Below are positions 25,750 through 36,222 of a stretch of DNA of 64,000 bases, in pieces. The DNA is taken from the NCBI GenBank assembly GCA_023078555.1, contig CM041201.1, forward strand, positions 6,703,172 through 6,767,171, written 5' to 3'. This stretch comes from Ulva prolifera. Its lineage: Eukaryota; Chlorophyta; Ulvophyceae; Ulvales; Ulvaceae. Under the pieces are notes generated by a model, which had not been told where the DNA came from, did no database searches, and saw only the letters and a list, made by a program, of their open reading frames with translations. The first letter of the stretch is position 1. Every line of letters starts with the position of its first letter. The position numbers and the translations under genes were made by a program.

Positions 25750-26436
25750 CTAGCAGTTATCTGGATGTTGGATAAGATATATCGATGTTGGTTGCGCACG
25801 TTTCACTCCGTCGCTGAAGTTCAACATCGATGGAGCAGGAGACAAAGCATCAACACGTTCATCAAAACGACAGACATTGCGTGCCGTCGAATCACCGTGG
25901 TGGCGACCCTCGTACGCGGGCACTGTATGATTCATTCGGCACTCGATGATGGCGACAGAGAAGCGCTGTGCAGCGCGTGTCAACTTGTCAGCAGCGCATA
26001 CAGGATGACTACACGTACTCCAATGTGATTCATCGCACTGGATCGGTAGTAGCGTGCGTGCAAGCTTCAGCAGGTGCGGTGTGCCCTCGAGCGTCCAGCG
26101 GTGTGCCGCGAATGACACATTGCAAGACTGGCAACAGCCCTGCACCAAACTGCCGCTACGCCGTTTCTTGACGCTTTCTTGCGGGATGTTGTCAGCGTTG
26201 CCTGGTTGAGTGAACCCATCGTCGACGTGGCTGTATTTGCCTGTGAAGGTTCCCCGCCTCCGACGGTATTTTCCCCCCGTTGACTGCTTGTGCACAAAGG
26301 CGCACTTTGACGTCGACCTCGTACTTTCAAGGCACAGCTGCCTCACTTGTGTCTCATCACCTGAGCTATGGGCACCTGAAAATTTTACAATCATCCATTG
26401 CACCACACACATCGGCTGCATGTCACAAGCAATCAA
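25750..26436 (-). CDS. orphan open frame, 228 codons, unverified
   Basis: An uninterrupted minus-strand frame from MIACDMQPMC to QHPDNC. It contains a basic KYRRRRGTF segment and several Cys and His residues, without a recognisable zinc-binding spacing. No homolog is recognised and it is not next to a related gene. An uninterrupted stretch this long outside a known gene is somewhat unusual at this GC content, but could be chance. Treat as hypothetical. Confidence 0.2.
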   Translation of the reverse strand: MIACDMQPMCVVQWMIVKFSGAHSSGDETQVRQLCLESTRSTSKCAFVHKQSTGGKYRRRRGTFTGKYSHVDDGFTQPGNADNIPQESVKKRRSGSLVQGCCQSCNVSFAAHRWTLEGTPHLLKLARTLLPIQCDESHWSTCSHPVCAADKLTRAAQRFSVAIIECRMNHTVPAYEGRHHGDSTARNVCRFDERVDALSPAPSMLNFSDGVKRAQPTSIYLIQHPDNC

Positions 26437-26461
26437 TCGGGCCGCTTGACTCCTTCATAAT

Positions 26462-29417
26462 TCAATACTTCCCATATTTCCTGGGTACAGGGCGATATAC
26501 CCGCCTAGCTATGATATCGTTCTTGTCAGTGATGTATTCATTCCCGCGCTTGACCATCATCTCTGATGCGTACTTGGAGTCGCAGACACTTGAGCAGCTG
26601 AGCCGGTCATCCTGAAATCTTATTTGCAGCCATGCGTCATATGCCAGCAGCATCACATCGCTGCGAGAGTGCCAGAGTGCCTGCCCGCACGGACGGAGAA
26701 TGCCTCTGGGTACAGCCCTCTGCAGCACGCCTGCCCAGCTTGCGCTGGCTTGAGGCACCAGTCTGCGTCCGTCTGTAGCCTGCACCACATCCCAGCCCTC
26801 GGCTCGCACACATAGCTGCTCACACGCAAGGACATTGTGCACTGACTCCGTGCCTGTGAATGCAAGGCGAGGCTATCACCGTCGTCAACTGCCTGCCTGC
26901 CATGACAGCGCTGCAGGGTGCTGCAGGGTGCGTGCCGCACTGCGACTGACTGTCATTGCACACTGACCATGGCGCCACAAGGGGGTGCAGAGAAGGCAGC
27001 AGACAGAGCCTGTGCGTGGCGCAGCAGCGAAAGCCAGCAGCATGAGGAAGCAATGGCCGCACGCAAGCACCCGCTGTCCCTCCACAGGAGTCCAAGCAGC
27101 CCCCAGCAGCGCTGACACGCAGACCTGCCACTGGCATACATGCATTCACGTGCACTGGCATGGCAAGCCGAGGCCGCACCGAGCGATCTGATCAAAGTAC
27201 TCCATGCCCTTGGTGGCCGCACTCATGCCGGAGCCCCGGGACATCTTGCTTGTGAAGTCCGCCAGGCTCTTGGTCGCGTAGTGGTAGAGCGCCACCTTGG
27301 CGGCCCGCGGCGGCTCGATCATTGGCCCAGACGTCTCAAAGCACCGCTTTCGCAGCTTGTTGTGGTCGGGGTGGCCCGGACGCCGCATGCGCATGCACGC
27401 GCCGTCTGTGCCGTTGTGCCTCGTCTTGAACTCCATGTTGCCCTTCCACACCATCGGCACCTCTGCACCGTCCTCGTCCACGGACTGCCGACCACTGCTG
27501 CATGCATGTCGCAGAGGTCAGGCTGCTGCGCTGCAAATGGGACAGCGCTGATGGCTGCAGACCCGCATGCAGCGCAGAGACCGCAGGGGACACCGTGGCT
27601 GCAGCGATCAGGAGGGGGGCCAGGCCTTCCTGCAAGAGGATGCTGTAGCGTTGCAGCGCACAGCACAGGTCAGAGATGCATCGCCGCATGGGGAACGAAG
27701 AGCGGCGTGCGCAGAAGTGCGTCAAGTGTGATCAAACCGGCCTTCCTGGCCCAGTACTCACAGTGATTGTATGCCCACATCATTCGATTTGGCCTCAACT
27801 ACCGCCGTCACTCTACAGCTCTCCACCTGCGCGCGACAACGCACGCGTGGGTACTCCAGGAGGTGTGCCCGAGCCGTGGCCTGAAGAAGCTCACCGGAAC
27901 TGGAAGTTGTGGGGGTGAACCTCAAGGCCGGAGAGGAAGAAGGTGTTGGCGATGGTCTTGACGTGGCGGTCAGCCGCCGCCTCGCACAGCGTATAGAACG
28001 GCAGCACGCCACCGCTGCGTGGCCGTTGCGTGCGGCCGTTTGGGCCAACCCACACCCAGTGCACGGACAGGCCAGCCTCGTGCTTGTACGCATCCATAAA
28101 TTCCCCGATCTTCTGCCTGCACGCGCACTCCACCTTCGTGCTGGGGCACAATTCACACATCAACATGCAAGATCGATCCTTGGTTCACAGGCACGCAGTG
28201 CAGTCATCGGAGGTCCCCCTCATTGTGTCGCAGTGGAAGGCGCTCGGCCAGAGCTCCAGGCAGGGGCTGGCATGCATGCCATGGGATGTGGGATCGTGGC
28301 AGCACATGCACACAGGCGGGTGCTCGTCGGGCACAGCGCAGCGCACCCGCTGTGCACGATGAGGAACTCATCCATGTCAAGGAAGGCCATCCAGTTGAAG
28401 CTATGGCGGTGCTCCTCGGCACACCAGGCGTACGTCTTCAGCTGTGCATGCTCGTACGTATCCGTGCGGAGCGTCAGGAACGTGGAAGAGAACATGTCTG
28501 CGAGGCCCTCCAGCAGCGCGCCCCCGCCCTCGCTGTTGTTGTCCGTCAGGAAGATGTGGTCCACCCCAAGCCACCTGCAGCCGAGGGCGCCTACAGCGCC
28601 GCTGCAGAAGGCAGATTTGGGCGAATCTCCCCAGTGCCCATTTTGGCGATACCCGGCATATCCAAACATCTGCCAGGGCAGAACTTGCAACAAGTGTGGC
28701 AGTGCATGCTGCACGATGGATCTTAAGGGCTTTGGCGTGTAGGGTGCCCCAGGCGGGCTGGCACTGTCGCCAAGCTGGTAGGCAGAGGTGATGGCCGGCG
28801 TGTTGATTGAGCGAAGATTGATGACAATTGGGGAAATGCATGACTTTGCACCTGAGGCAATGGACTGGGAGCATGCAGAGTGGCACTTTGACACCGAGCT
28901 CCGCCACTGGGGTATGGGAAGAAACCACTCCTGTGTGGGCCGCACCGGTAGTATGTGAGCCACTCGACCACGTCTGTGATGTTCTCATCTTTCATTGTGG
29001 CACACAGCGCAAAGGAGTTGGTCCAGTCCCGGCTGTCCGGCCCGTGTGAGGCTGGCAGCTCCTGCAGGCCCTCCAGCCACGACAGCTCGACAGCGCGAGG
29101 GAAGGGATTGCTGCTCAGCCTCAGGCGCCTGGTCTGGCTGCGCCGTGTGACTGTGGTTGGCTCAGATGTGATGGGTGTCACGGTTCCCACAGGCCTCTGG
29201 GCATTGCCTGCGCACAATACATGTTCACACAGATGCGATCGCACAGGATGCACATGGCATTGACCACAGCTATTCCGCCCCAGCATGCAAGGCCCCATGA
29301 GTATGTCTCTGTTCTGCTTCCCACAAGAGGGCTGCCACCGCCGCCTGTGCTGTTGTGCCAAGGGCCTACGCCTACGTCGATGGTCGATGGAGCGTTAACG
29401 CTGTGGTCAGCTGACAC
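26462..29417 (-). CDS. glycosyltransferase family 92 (DUF23-type)
   Basis: GT92 enzymes transfer sugars (galactose in studied cases) in the secretory pathway. The exons show the family pattern. FALCATMKDENITDVVEWL (about 29020) is followed by GVDHIFLTDNNS (about 28550). After it comes NWMAFLDMDEFLIV with its acidic DMDEF site (about 28380). Then GLSVHWVWVGPNGR and RSGGVLPFYTLC, with NRHVK-like DRHVKTIANTFF, lie near 28000, and ALYHYATKSLADF near 27290. The last exon, about 26615 to 26462, ends VPRKYGKY. The proposed N-terminus MSADHSVNAP (29417) has a hydrophobic segment around WGLACWGGIAVV, as expected for a type II Golgi membrane protein. However, that frame must shift to meet the downstream frame near 29200, and I could not settle the intron, so the first 70 residues are uncertain. 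Confidence 0.8.
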
Positions 29418-31860
29418 AGTCCATGATATATATGACGCGATGATATATGATCAGCCAGCGGTGAACACGCAACCAGAGAGAGGATATACAACAGCTGGGC
29501 CAGGCAGTTGAGTCTGCAAATGCAGGAAGCAAACGGTCAGATGCCGTGTACTGTACGCCATGCACAAGAGACAGCCATTGACGTGATAGCAGCTTGCGTC
29601 GGGCATGCGTCGCTCATGCGCTGCTGCATGCAGCTGCAGCGATACGTTGCTATCTCGGATAGCAAGCTTGTGCGCGTGTCCAGGATCATTTTAAATGAAT
29701 CTACTCTTGTAGCCTTGAATGCTTACGTAACACGTGCGGAGCGAAAATTGCGAAGCACTGATTCGCAGCACGACGCGGCTCGCGCTGAAGCGCTCGTCGC
29801 CACGAGCGTGGACACAACTCGCGATGCCGAAGAGGTGTCGAATCGAAGAAACCAACTGCAACTGACAGTCCACCAACGCTGTTGCTGCAGTCTCAGGCTG
29901 TCTAGACGCGAGTCCTGCATATACTAGTACGCAAACACTGGCAAGAGGCCAGAGCTGCCTTTCTGGACTGCGCTGCGTAATAAAAGGAGCCACAGAGCTC
30001 GAGCGTGTAGTGCGGCAGCTGTTCCGATGTCAGACCAAGCCACCATCTCCTTGGTGTGAGTGCATGCGTGACTCACCGGATGTGATGTTCAGTCGGGAAA
30101 GCGCCATCAGGAGACCGAAAGCTATTCCCATGACCATCGCCCTGGCGAACGCCCTGAGTGGCGACTTGCAGCGCTTGGTGCTGGCTGTTGCGGACCTCCT
30201 AGGACGCGGCCCGGGCGGCCCGAGCGACTCCATGCGCGATGTGCGCCTTGCCGAGGCTGTGACTCGTTGCTTAGGACACCTGCAATATAATCTATTTGAA
30301 GTCTATCTCCTATCTGCAATTGCTACTGCTACTGTGGGTAAGCGCCGGTCGCTGGTAGGCTGATTTCAAGCACGAACATCACCAGCTAGGTGTCAGTTTG
30401 TGCTGGACAAGGACGGGCCGCAGACACAAACAGCAATGCACAGTACCTATGGGTAATCTGGCGTGACGTTCATATCCACTGGTGCCGCAACGCAACTGCT
30501 TCTGCACTGCGAGACTGCGCCGTACACCAATGTAGTCTGGCGGGGCTATGCATCGCGATGGCGCTGCGCAGCATGCACACGACCGGACGAGGCCTCGCGA
30601 GGAGGGCATGCATGCCATAAACGTTGGCTGGGGTTCTAGATGTCGTGGGTCCGAGATCAGCGATTCATTGACCATCAAAGACATGGTGAAGAACAAGCCC
30701 CGCTGAATTCATGGACCGTACTCGGTCAACATGGAACTCCGTCAATTTGTACGACCTGATTTTGTGCTACGTGATTCGTACGAATCATCCCAGATGACCC
30801 ACCTGTGCAGATTGGGCGTCTTGGTCTGAATTCAGCATGTACTGCTGCACACTGTGAGGTCTGACTGGGATAGACAGCATCCGCGACAGCAGTTACAATT
30901 ATGTTTCTGAAGTTGCAGTAACATGGAATGCTCAGACTCATAGATGGTACTGATCCTGCATTTTGGCTATTCATCACTTGGGAACCTACATGTACACACA
31001 ACCCCAGGGTTCATACCACCGACAACTGTATGAACAGCCAGACAACACAGTGGGAGGCGACTGGAGGATCACGCCTCTGAAACAGGCCCCGATGATGAAC
31101 ACATCACACACTCGTGAATGGCCTAGACCAGGATGAGGCCCTGCACATCATGATGTGAATAGCACGTAGCTGCCTGAATGCTCCAAACTTCTTCAAGTTG
31201 CAACTTGAAGGCACAATTGTGTGGTCCCGGTCTGCAGGAGTCCTCAGTGCATTATGAAGGATAGTCCAACAAAGGGAGCGTCGACATCCACGGTCTTCCT
31301 GCGAATATACAGCCGTCCTGAGCAGGGCTGTGCTATGAGGGAAGCTGCGAGTGGGCCACCCAGCTGATCCCAGCTGAGCTGCTAGCCTCAGAGGCAAGAC
31401 GCAATACAGCTGCGCAGCCCACCCCCACGGCTACCTCGCACACAAACCTTCGCTCGAAGGACAGGACCGTCTGAACAAAGCTTGAGAACTCCGCAACGCA
31501 GTTGCGCGTTTTGAACTTATTACTGCGCCTCCAGATCTGACTAGTCCATGATTGCTTTGCAGGGTCATTACGCACACATGTGAGCTGCGCGGCAACAGCC
31601 TGCACAGCTGGCAGAACCGCCACAAACCATCGTCAGCGATGAAGGGTTCCCGAAAATCAGGACGCTGCCACAAGCACAAACAGCCAAGCAAGCGCAGCAT
31701 GCATGACGCCGGTGCCACCAACCCGGGCCTCTGGCCAGTCCCAGGCGCAGGCAGTGGCAGCCTGCGCACCTGTAGTCGACTAGAGGGTCCACCCGTGCAC
31801 CTCCGTCCCACCCGCACTCCTTCACACGGCAGCACGTACGCGTACACAACATACGCCATG
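29418..31860. other. gene-poor stretch with weak candidate exons
   Basis: 2.4 kb without a recognised gene. A plus frame at 30010-30363 reads MTIALANALSGDLQRLV and later LAEAVTRCLGHLQYN. A minus frame near 31333-31623 reads FSSFVQTVLSFERRF. Both look helical and could be exons, but neither joins to anything recognisable. An AT-rich patch with repeated ATATATGA-like words lies near 29,425-29,455. Confidence 0.3.
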
Positions 31861-32340
31861 CCCACGTGCCATGCTGACTCGGAGCTCAAGCGCAACCCCA
31901 CACCCGCCCAGCCACACCTACTCCGTCGGGCCCCATGCGCCGCGGGCCGCGCACACACGCCTTCGCGCCTGCACAGGAACCACAGAAGACTCAGAAGCCT
32001 TAGGGCGGACCCAAGGCTGAGAACATCGACCGCCCGGGCCGGCTGCGGCAGTCAAAAATGAACTGCGTCTGGCGGGCGCAGGGACAAAGGCAACGAGGCA
32101 GGTAGCACCTCGAAAGCAGCAAGCAGCGCACGGAGTGGTTGCCCAACCCAGCTTAATGCACCAGCCACGCCCAGCAGGCCGCACAGATCAAGCACGCATA
32201 CAAGCACTCGAGCGAGCCAAGCAGCCCGCGCCCTACTCAAGCAGAACCCAGCACGCCCAAAGTGACACACAAAGACACCAACACCTCAATACAAAGCATA
32301 AAACCACAGTGAAAAACGTGCACATCCTTGCCTGCCCATA
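31861..32340. other. T-poor, C/A-rich block
   Basis: Counting by hand gives about 47 T in these 480 plus-strand bases, near 10 percent, while A and C dominate. The two lines 32161-32280 hold only 6 T in 120 bases. The skew fades on both sides. It is not matched by a convincing coding frame. It could be a mobile-element leader, a non-coding transcript or a strand-asymmetric relic. Confidence 0.6.
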
Positions 32341-33521
32341 CGTGCAGACCCTCACCCACTGAAACACCCACGCAGACGTGCCCGAGTTGGTTCAACCCGA
32401 GGCTGCCCGGCCAGCTGGCCTAGGCCACTTGACAGCGGGGGGCCCCCAGCCCTTGTCCCCCCGCCACCCGTCTGCATTGCAGCAGGCAAACCGCTGCCCA
32501 ATCTCTGTCCAATGTAGAGGGGCGACCTTCATGCTGCACAGGTCGACATGAACATCAGACCATGCTGGAGGTCGAATGATGTGTGTTGCAGAGGAGCTGT
32601 GCATGCAGCTTTAATACCCTATATATGTCTTTGCTGAGCCAGCATCAAGTCGGGGAGTGCGGAAGCGTATATGTATATAATGACGAGCCTGCACCTACAC
32701 TCAACTTACTTCCTCAATTGTAAAGCTTGTGTGCAGATACATGGTGTGGCTGCCAAGCTACTTTACATGGCTGCCTTGGCATGCCACAGCACAGATACAC
32801 ATAAGTCTCTTGAACAGCAACAGACACCCATGCACTGCAGCACTAAAGGCAATTCTCGGCCTACCATTTGTAAAGCTTCAAAGTATGTCAAAGCACAGAT
32901 CCGTTAGCCTGGTAGACCATTCGCATCGAGTTCTACGTAGACCGTCTACAGGACTGAAGGGATGAAGATGCAAGGGAGGACTGGTGCACACAGCAAGCTG
33001 AACTTTGACTGACACATACAGAATAGGCACCTACAAGAATACAGCTGATGCATGCTGTCTTTGGGGATGCAATGGCGCTGGGGCGTTTCAGGACTGGGTC
33101 AACCAAGGTCAACCACAAGCCAATGGGGCTGGGATAGTGTATCAACTTCTGCGGAGTTACTCGGTGCTGTGTGCAAATCGATGCAAAGGAAGCAGTCAAC
33201 ACTTTGTGTGGTGAAGTGTGGGTTGCAGGCTGTGCTCTGATGATGGCTGAAAATGCCAGCATACTGCATGTATGCCTTACAGCGTATTCATGACCAAATT
33301 TAGTTGCTGGCGCCACGACACTATACAATGCCTCAGCTGCTACAAATCTCAGACGGAGAACCACTGCGCAGCATGTCTGGAGCTCCTCATGCCGGAAGCT
33401 CTGTGGCTCAATGCTGTAGAGCTGTGGCAACGTATCGCCACGCTGATACAGTGACACAATCCACTGATGAGGTGGCTGGTCCCCAAGCCTCGAATGGCTC
33501 ATCGCACCCACCCTCCAACAG
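32341..33521. other. no gene recognised
   Basis: About 1.2 kb. A minus frame at 32933-33571 overlaps the end of the next gene and may belong to it. Near 32380 the plus strand has a word resembling a tRNA A box (TGCCCGAGTTGG), without a matching cloverleaf. Confidence 0.3.
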
Positions 33522-35637
33522 TCACGCCCACTGTTGACGTTGGCCCATTGTTGGACAGTTTTGCTCGCCATGTTGCGGCGTTGTTCTCCGCAGCATTGAT
33601 TGGATGTTCGTGATAGTTCCTACTCTTCTCAGAGTGGTCGTCATGTGGAAGCTGGATCCCACCATGTCCAAGGGGAATAGTTGACAGATTCTGCACGCAT
33701 CGGTACACACCATGTTGTACAACACTGCACAAATGCACCGCGGGAGTCCAAGTATACATCAGCCTGACCCACCTTCATTGCGGCTGCTTGTTCAGCCTGC
33801 CATGCGGCCTGCTGGCGATTTTTGGCTGTGTCTGCTTCGCTTGGCTTCGGGAAGCCCATGAGGTAGCTCGTTGACGGGGGGTTCCGGCCAGACACGGTGA
33901 AAAGAGGAGGTTTCTGATGAAGAAATGCCTCTGGCACCACAAATCGCTGTAACGATGAGGTGCACTGCTTGCCAACAAATGAGTGTGTGTCCCCAAAGGG
34001 CGCCGTCACGACCACTGGTACAAACGGTTTCCGCCTCTTTGTGGCAGCGTCCATTGCTTGCTGTGCGCTCTTGCCAATTGAGTCCTGTGTGCAGCTTCAC
34101 CTCTTGCAGTCGGTCCAATCGACAGCACACTATTCCGTAGCTGCCGCAAGCCCCCGGAGCCACGACATAACAGCAGGAGGGGACATGCCACATAGGTCGT
34201 AGCATGGCCACCAGCTACTGCCCATTTCATGGGGATCTTGCTTGCAAACGTGTCCTTCTCCACCCTGACTGGTTTTGCCTTTCTGGGCCTTGCCAGGCCT
34301 TCGGCTTGCCTGGAAAAGCTTGTCGGTGCACAGGTGGCTTTGTGAGGGCAGTGAAATCCTTTTTTGTCAACTGCAGTTTCCACTGGCATACCCATGGCCA
34401 TGGCTTTTGTGACGCTTTTTTGCAAGGCCTCCTTCTCAGGGTCACCCATGCTCTTGAGCTCACTGTGCACAGCATGTGTCGTACTCTTGTGCCTGCAGTG
34501 CAGGTGCACCTTCTGCACCGCTGCCGCACGACATCTAGCAAATGCTGACAGGCGTTTGGCAGCGCTTGGACCCAGGAAATACCATGAGGTGCCCCTTGAG
34601 AATATACACAAAGTGGAGCGCGTGTGTGGACATATTTGCAATACTTGTGTTGATGCATGCTTTGAGTTCTCAGTGCTAATGTACGAACGTCACCGGCTGG
34701 ACAGCACTAAGAGTTCACCAGGAACACGGACTGCTAATCAAACGAGAGCAGAGCTACATTCGCAAATTCTGGGCTATCAGGTGAGGTGATTACCTGTCCG
34801 GCTGAACTGCTGCGTATAGCAGACGTAATGCCTCAAGCAGCTCGCTCTTCGAGGCCTGATCAGCCTGCTGTAGCATTTGATCCATTCTCACAGCTGCGGT
34901 GTCTGTCAGCAAATCTCCGTAATAAAGCCTCTGCCGCTGCACCCAGTTGAAAAAGCACTGGTCTTGTTGCACCTGTAGCGGTTACATCTCACTGCCGTCT
35001 GACAAGCAACAGAGCTACAGGAGCAAACGTCTACGCATACTCAGACCTTCTTTTCCATGTGCGAAGCATATACTGAGTTGTTGACGACTTGATTGGTGGT
35101 CTGAAGGAACCGCCTCCAGTACGGGCCAGCGCCACGCTTCAGAGAGTCAGCGTATTCTGAATTGAATAGCATGTTGGGAGCTGGGACAGCCCGAGATGCC
35201 TCAGCTGCTGCGTTGTAAACAGCAGGGTACAGCTTGCGGAATCCAAAGAACTGGTCGTTCATGGTGATCCAAGCATTGTTTTGCACGGAGGCTGTTTCCG
35301 ATTGTTTTGGTGCAGCGGTTTCAGTGTCAGGTGAATTTGCTGCGGCAGTCCTGGTTGTGGGCCCTGCTGTCTGAGGTCTCCGAGGCGTCAGTGTGCACTG
35401 TTGCCCCTCTGCTGTGAGCGACGAAGGGCCCTTGCATCCTGATGCAGTGGACGGGCGAGATACAGGTACTGTTGGCCTGCTTCCTGTCCCACCGCAGCGT
35501 ATGCTGCTACTGAGAGAGGACAAAAGCTTCACGCAAATTTGGCGTTGCTGTGAGGAGGCACTCTCAAGCCACAGCTGCAGCCTAGACGCAGCCTCCGAGT
35601 CCTTCAGAACGGATGCATGGACTGTGTACTGCTGCAT
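33522..35637 (-). CDS. unrecognised multi-exon protein
   Basis: Several minus-strand exons join in phase, so a real gene is likely. Exon 1 (from MQQYTVHASVLKDSE, 35635-35637) has a helical start, a Ser/Thr/Pro-rich middle, then a compact block FFGFRKLYPAVYNAAAEAS and GPYWRRFLQTTNQVVNN near 35,100. Exon 2 (about 34,972-34,797) reads CFFNWVQRQRLYYGDLL and SELLEALRLLYAAVQ, and ends AG|GTAATC. It joins phase 2 to phase 2 with an exon near 34,500 (STTHAVHSELKSMGDPEKE; MGMPVETAVDKKGF). A later exon near 34,050 begins ATKRRKPFVPVVV and contains YLMGFPKPSEAD. No family was recognised. The blocks look conserved-protein-like, not random. The 3' end is uncertain and may run to about 33,000. Confidence 0.6.
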
Positions 35638-36222
35638 GGATCGTCTACTCTACCTCAGCTCGTAGTGGATATCGATCGACCATGCGACTTGAAAGACATA
35701 GTCAGTTCTGGACTGGACCGAAGGCAAGATGTGCCGTGGACTCGCCAAGCAACGTTCGTCAACAACGGATTGCCACGTAGGGTAGAACTGCTGCAAGCAG
35801 GAGTTCAATGCCGATTCGTGAGCTACGATACATCCACCTGGCATGAAACATGCATCGGAATCAGTCGGTATCGTGGATCAGGTGCAAAACAGAACAGCAA
35901 CACCAGCCCTCAGGCACATGCGTCTTGGCCCGTGCCTCAAAGTTTCGACTGAATCCCACATCGGCCGAGTGTGTGACACAGAGGTTCACTGTTGTGCATC
36001 GTGCTGCAAAACATGATGTGAGGCAGGCCAGATCACGAGGATCTGTGCAAACACTGATTGGCATGCATGCAGTATGTCACCGCATGACCCCCCAGACGCT
36101 GCGTCTGCCTAGCGCCCTCCGCAACCATATAACCCTTGCAAAGTATGCAGTAGAGCGAACGTCTGCTGTGATCCTGGGCAGGGCTCTTGTGATCAGCACC
36201 TTGTCCCGGTCTTGGTGATCGT
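35638..36222. other. divergent intergenic region
   Basis: 585 bases between the start of the unknown minus gene and the start of plus-strand RqcH. It should hold both promoters. No element was recognised. Confidence 0.5.

Noticed and set aside
32370-32420. tRNA-like A-box word (TGCCCGAGTTGG) suggesting a tRNA or tRNA-derived SINE
   Set aside because: No anticodon or T arm folds downstream and no B box at proper distance; one base of the A box also mismatches.
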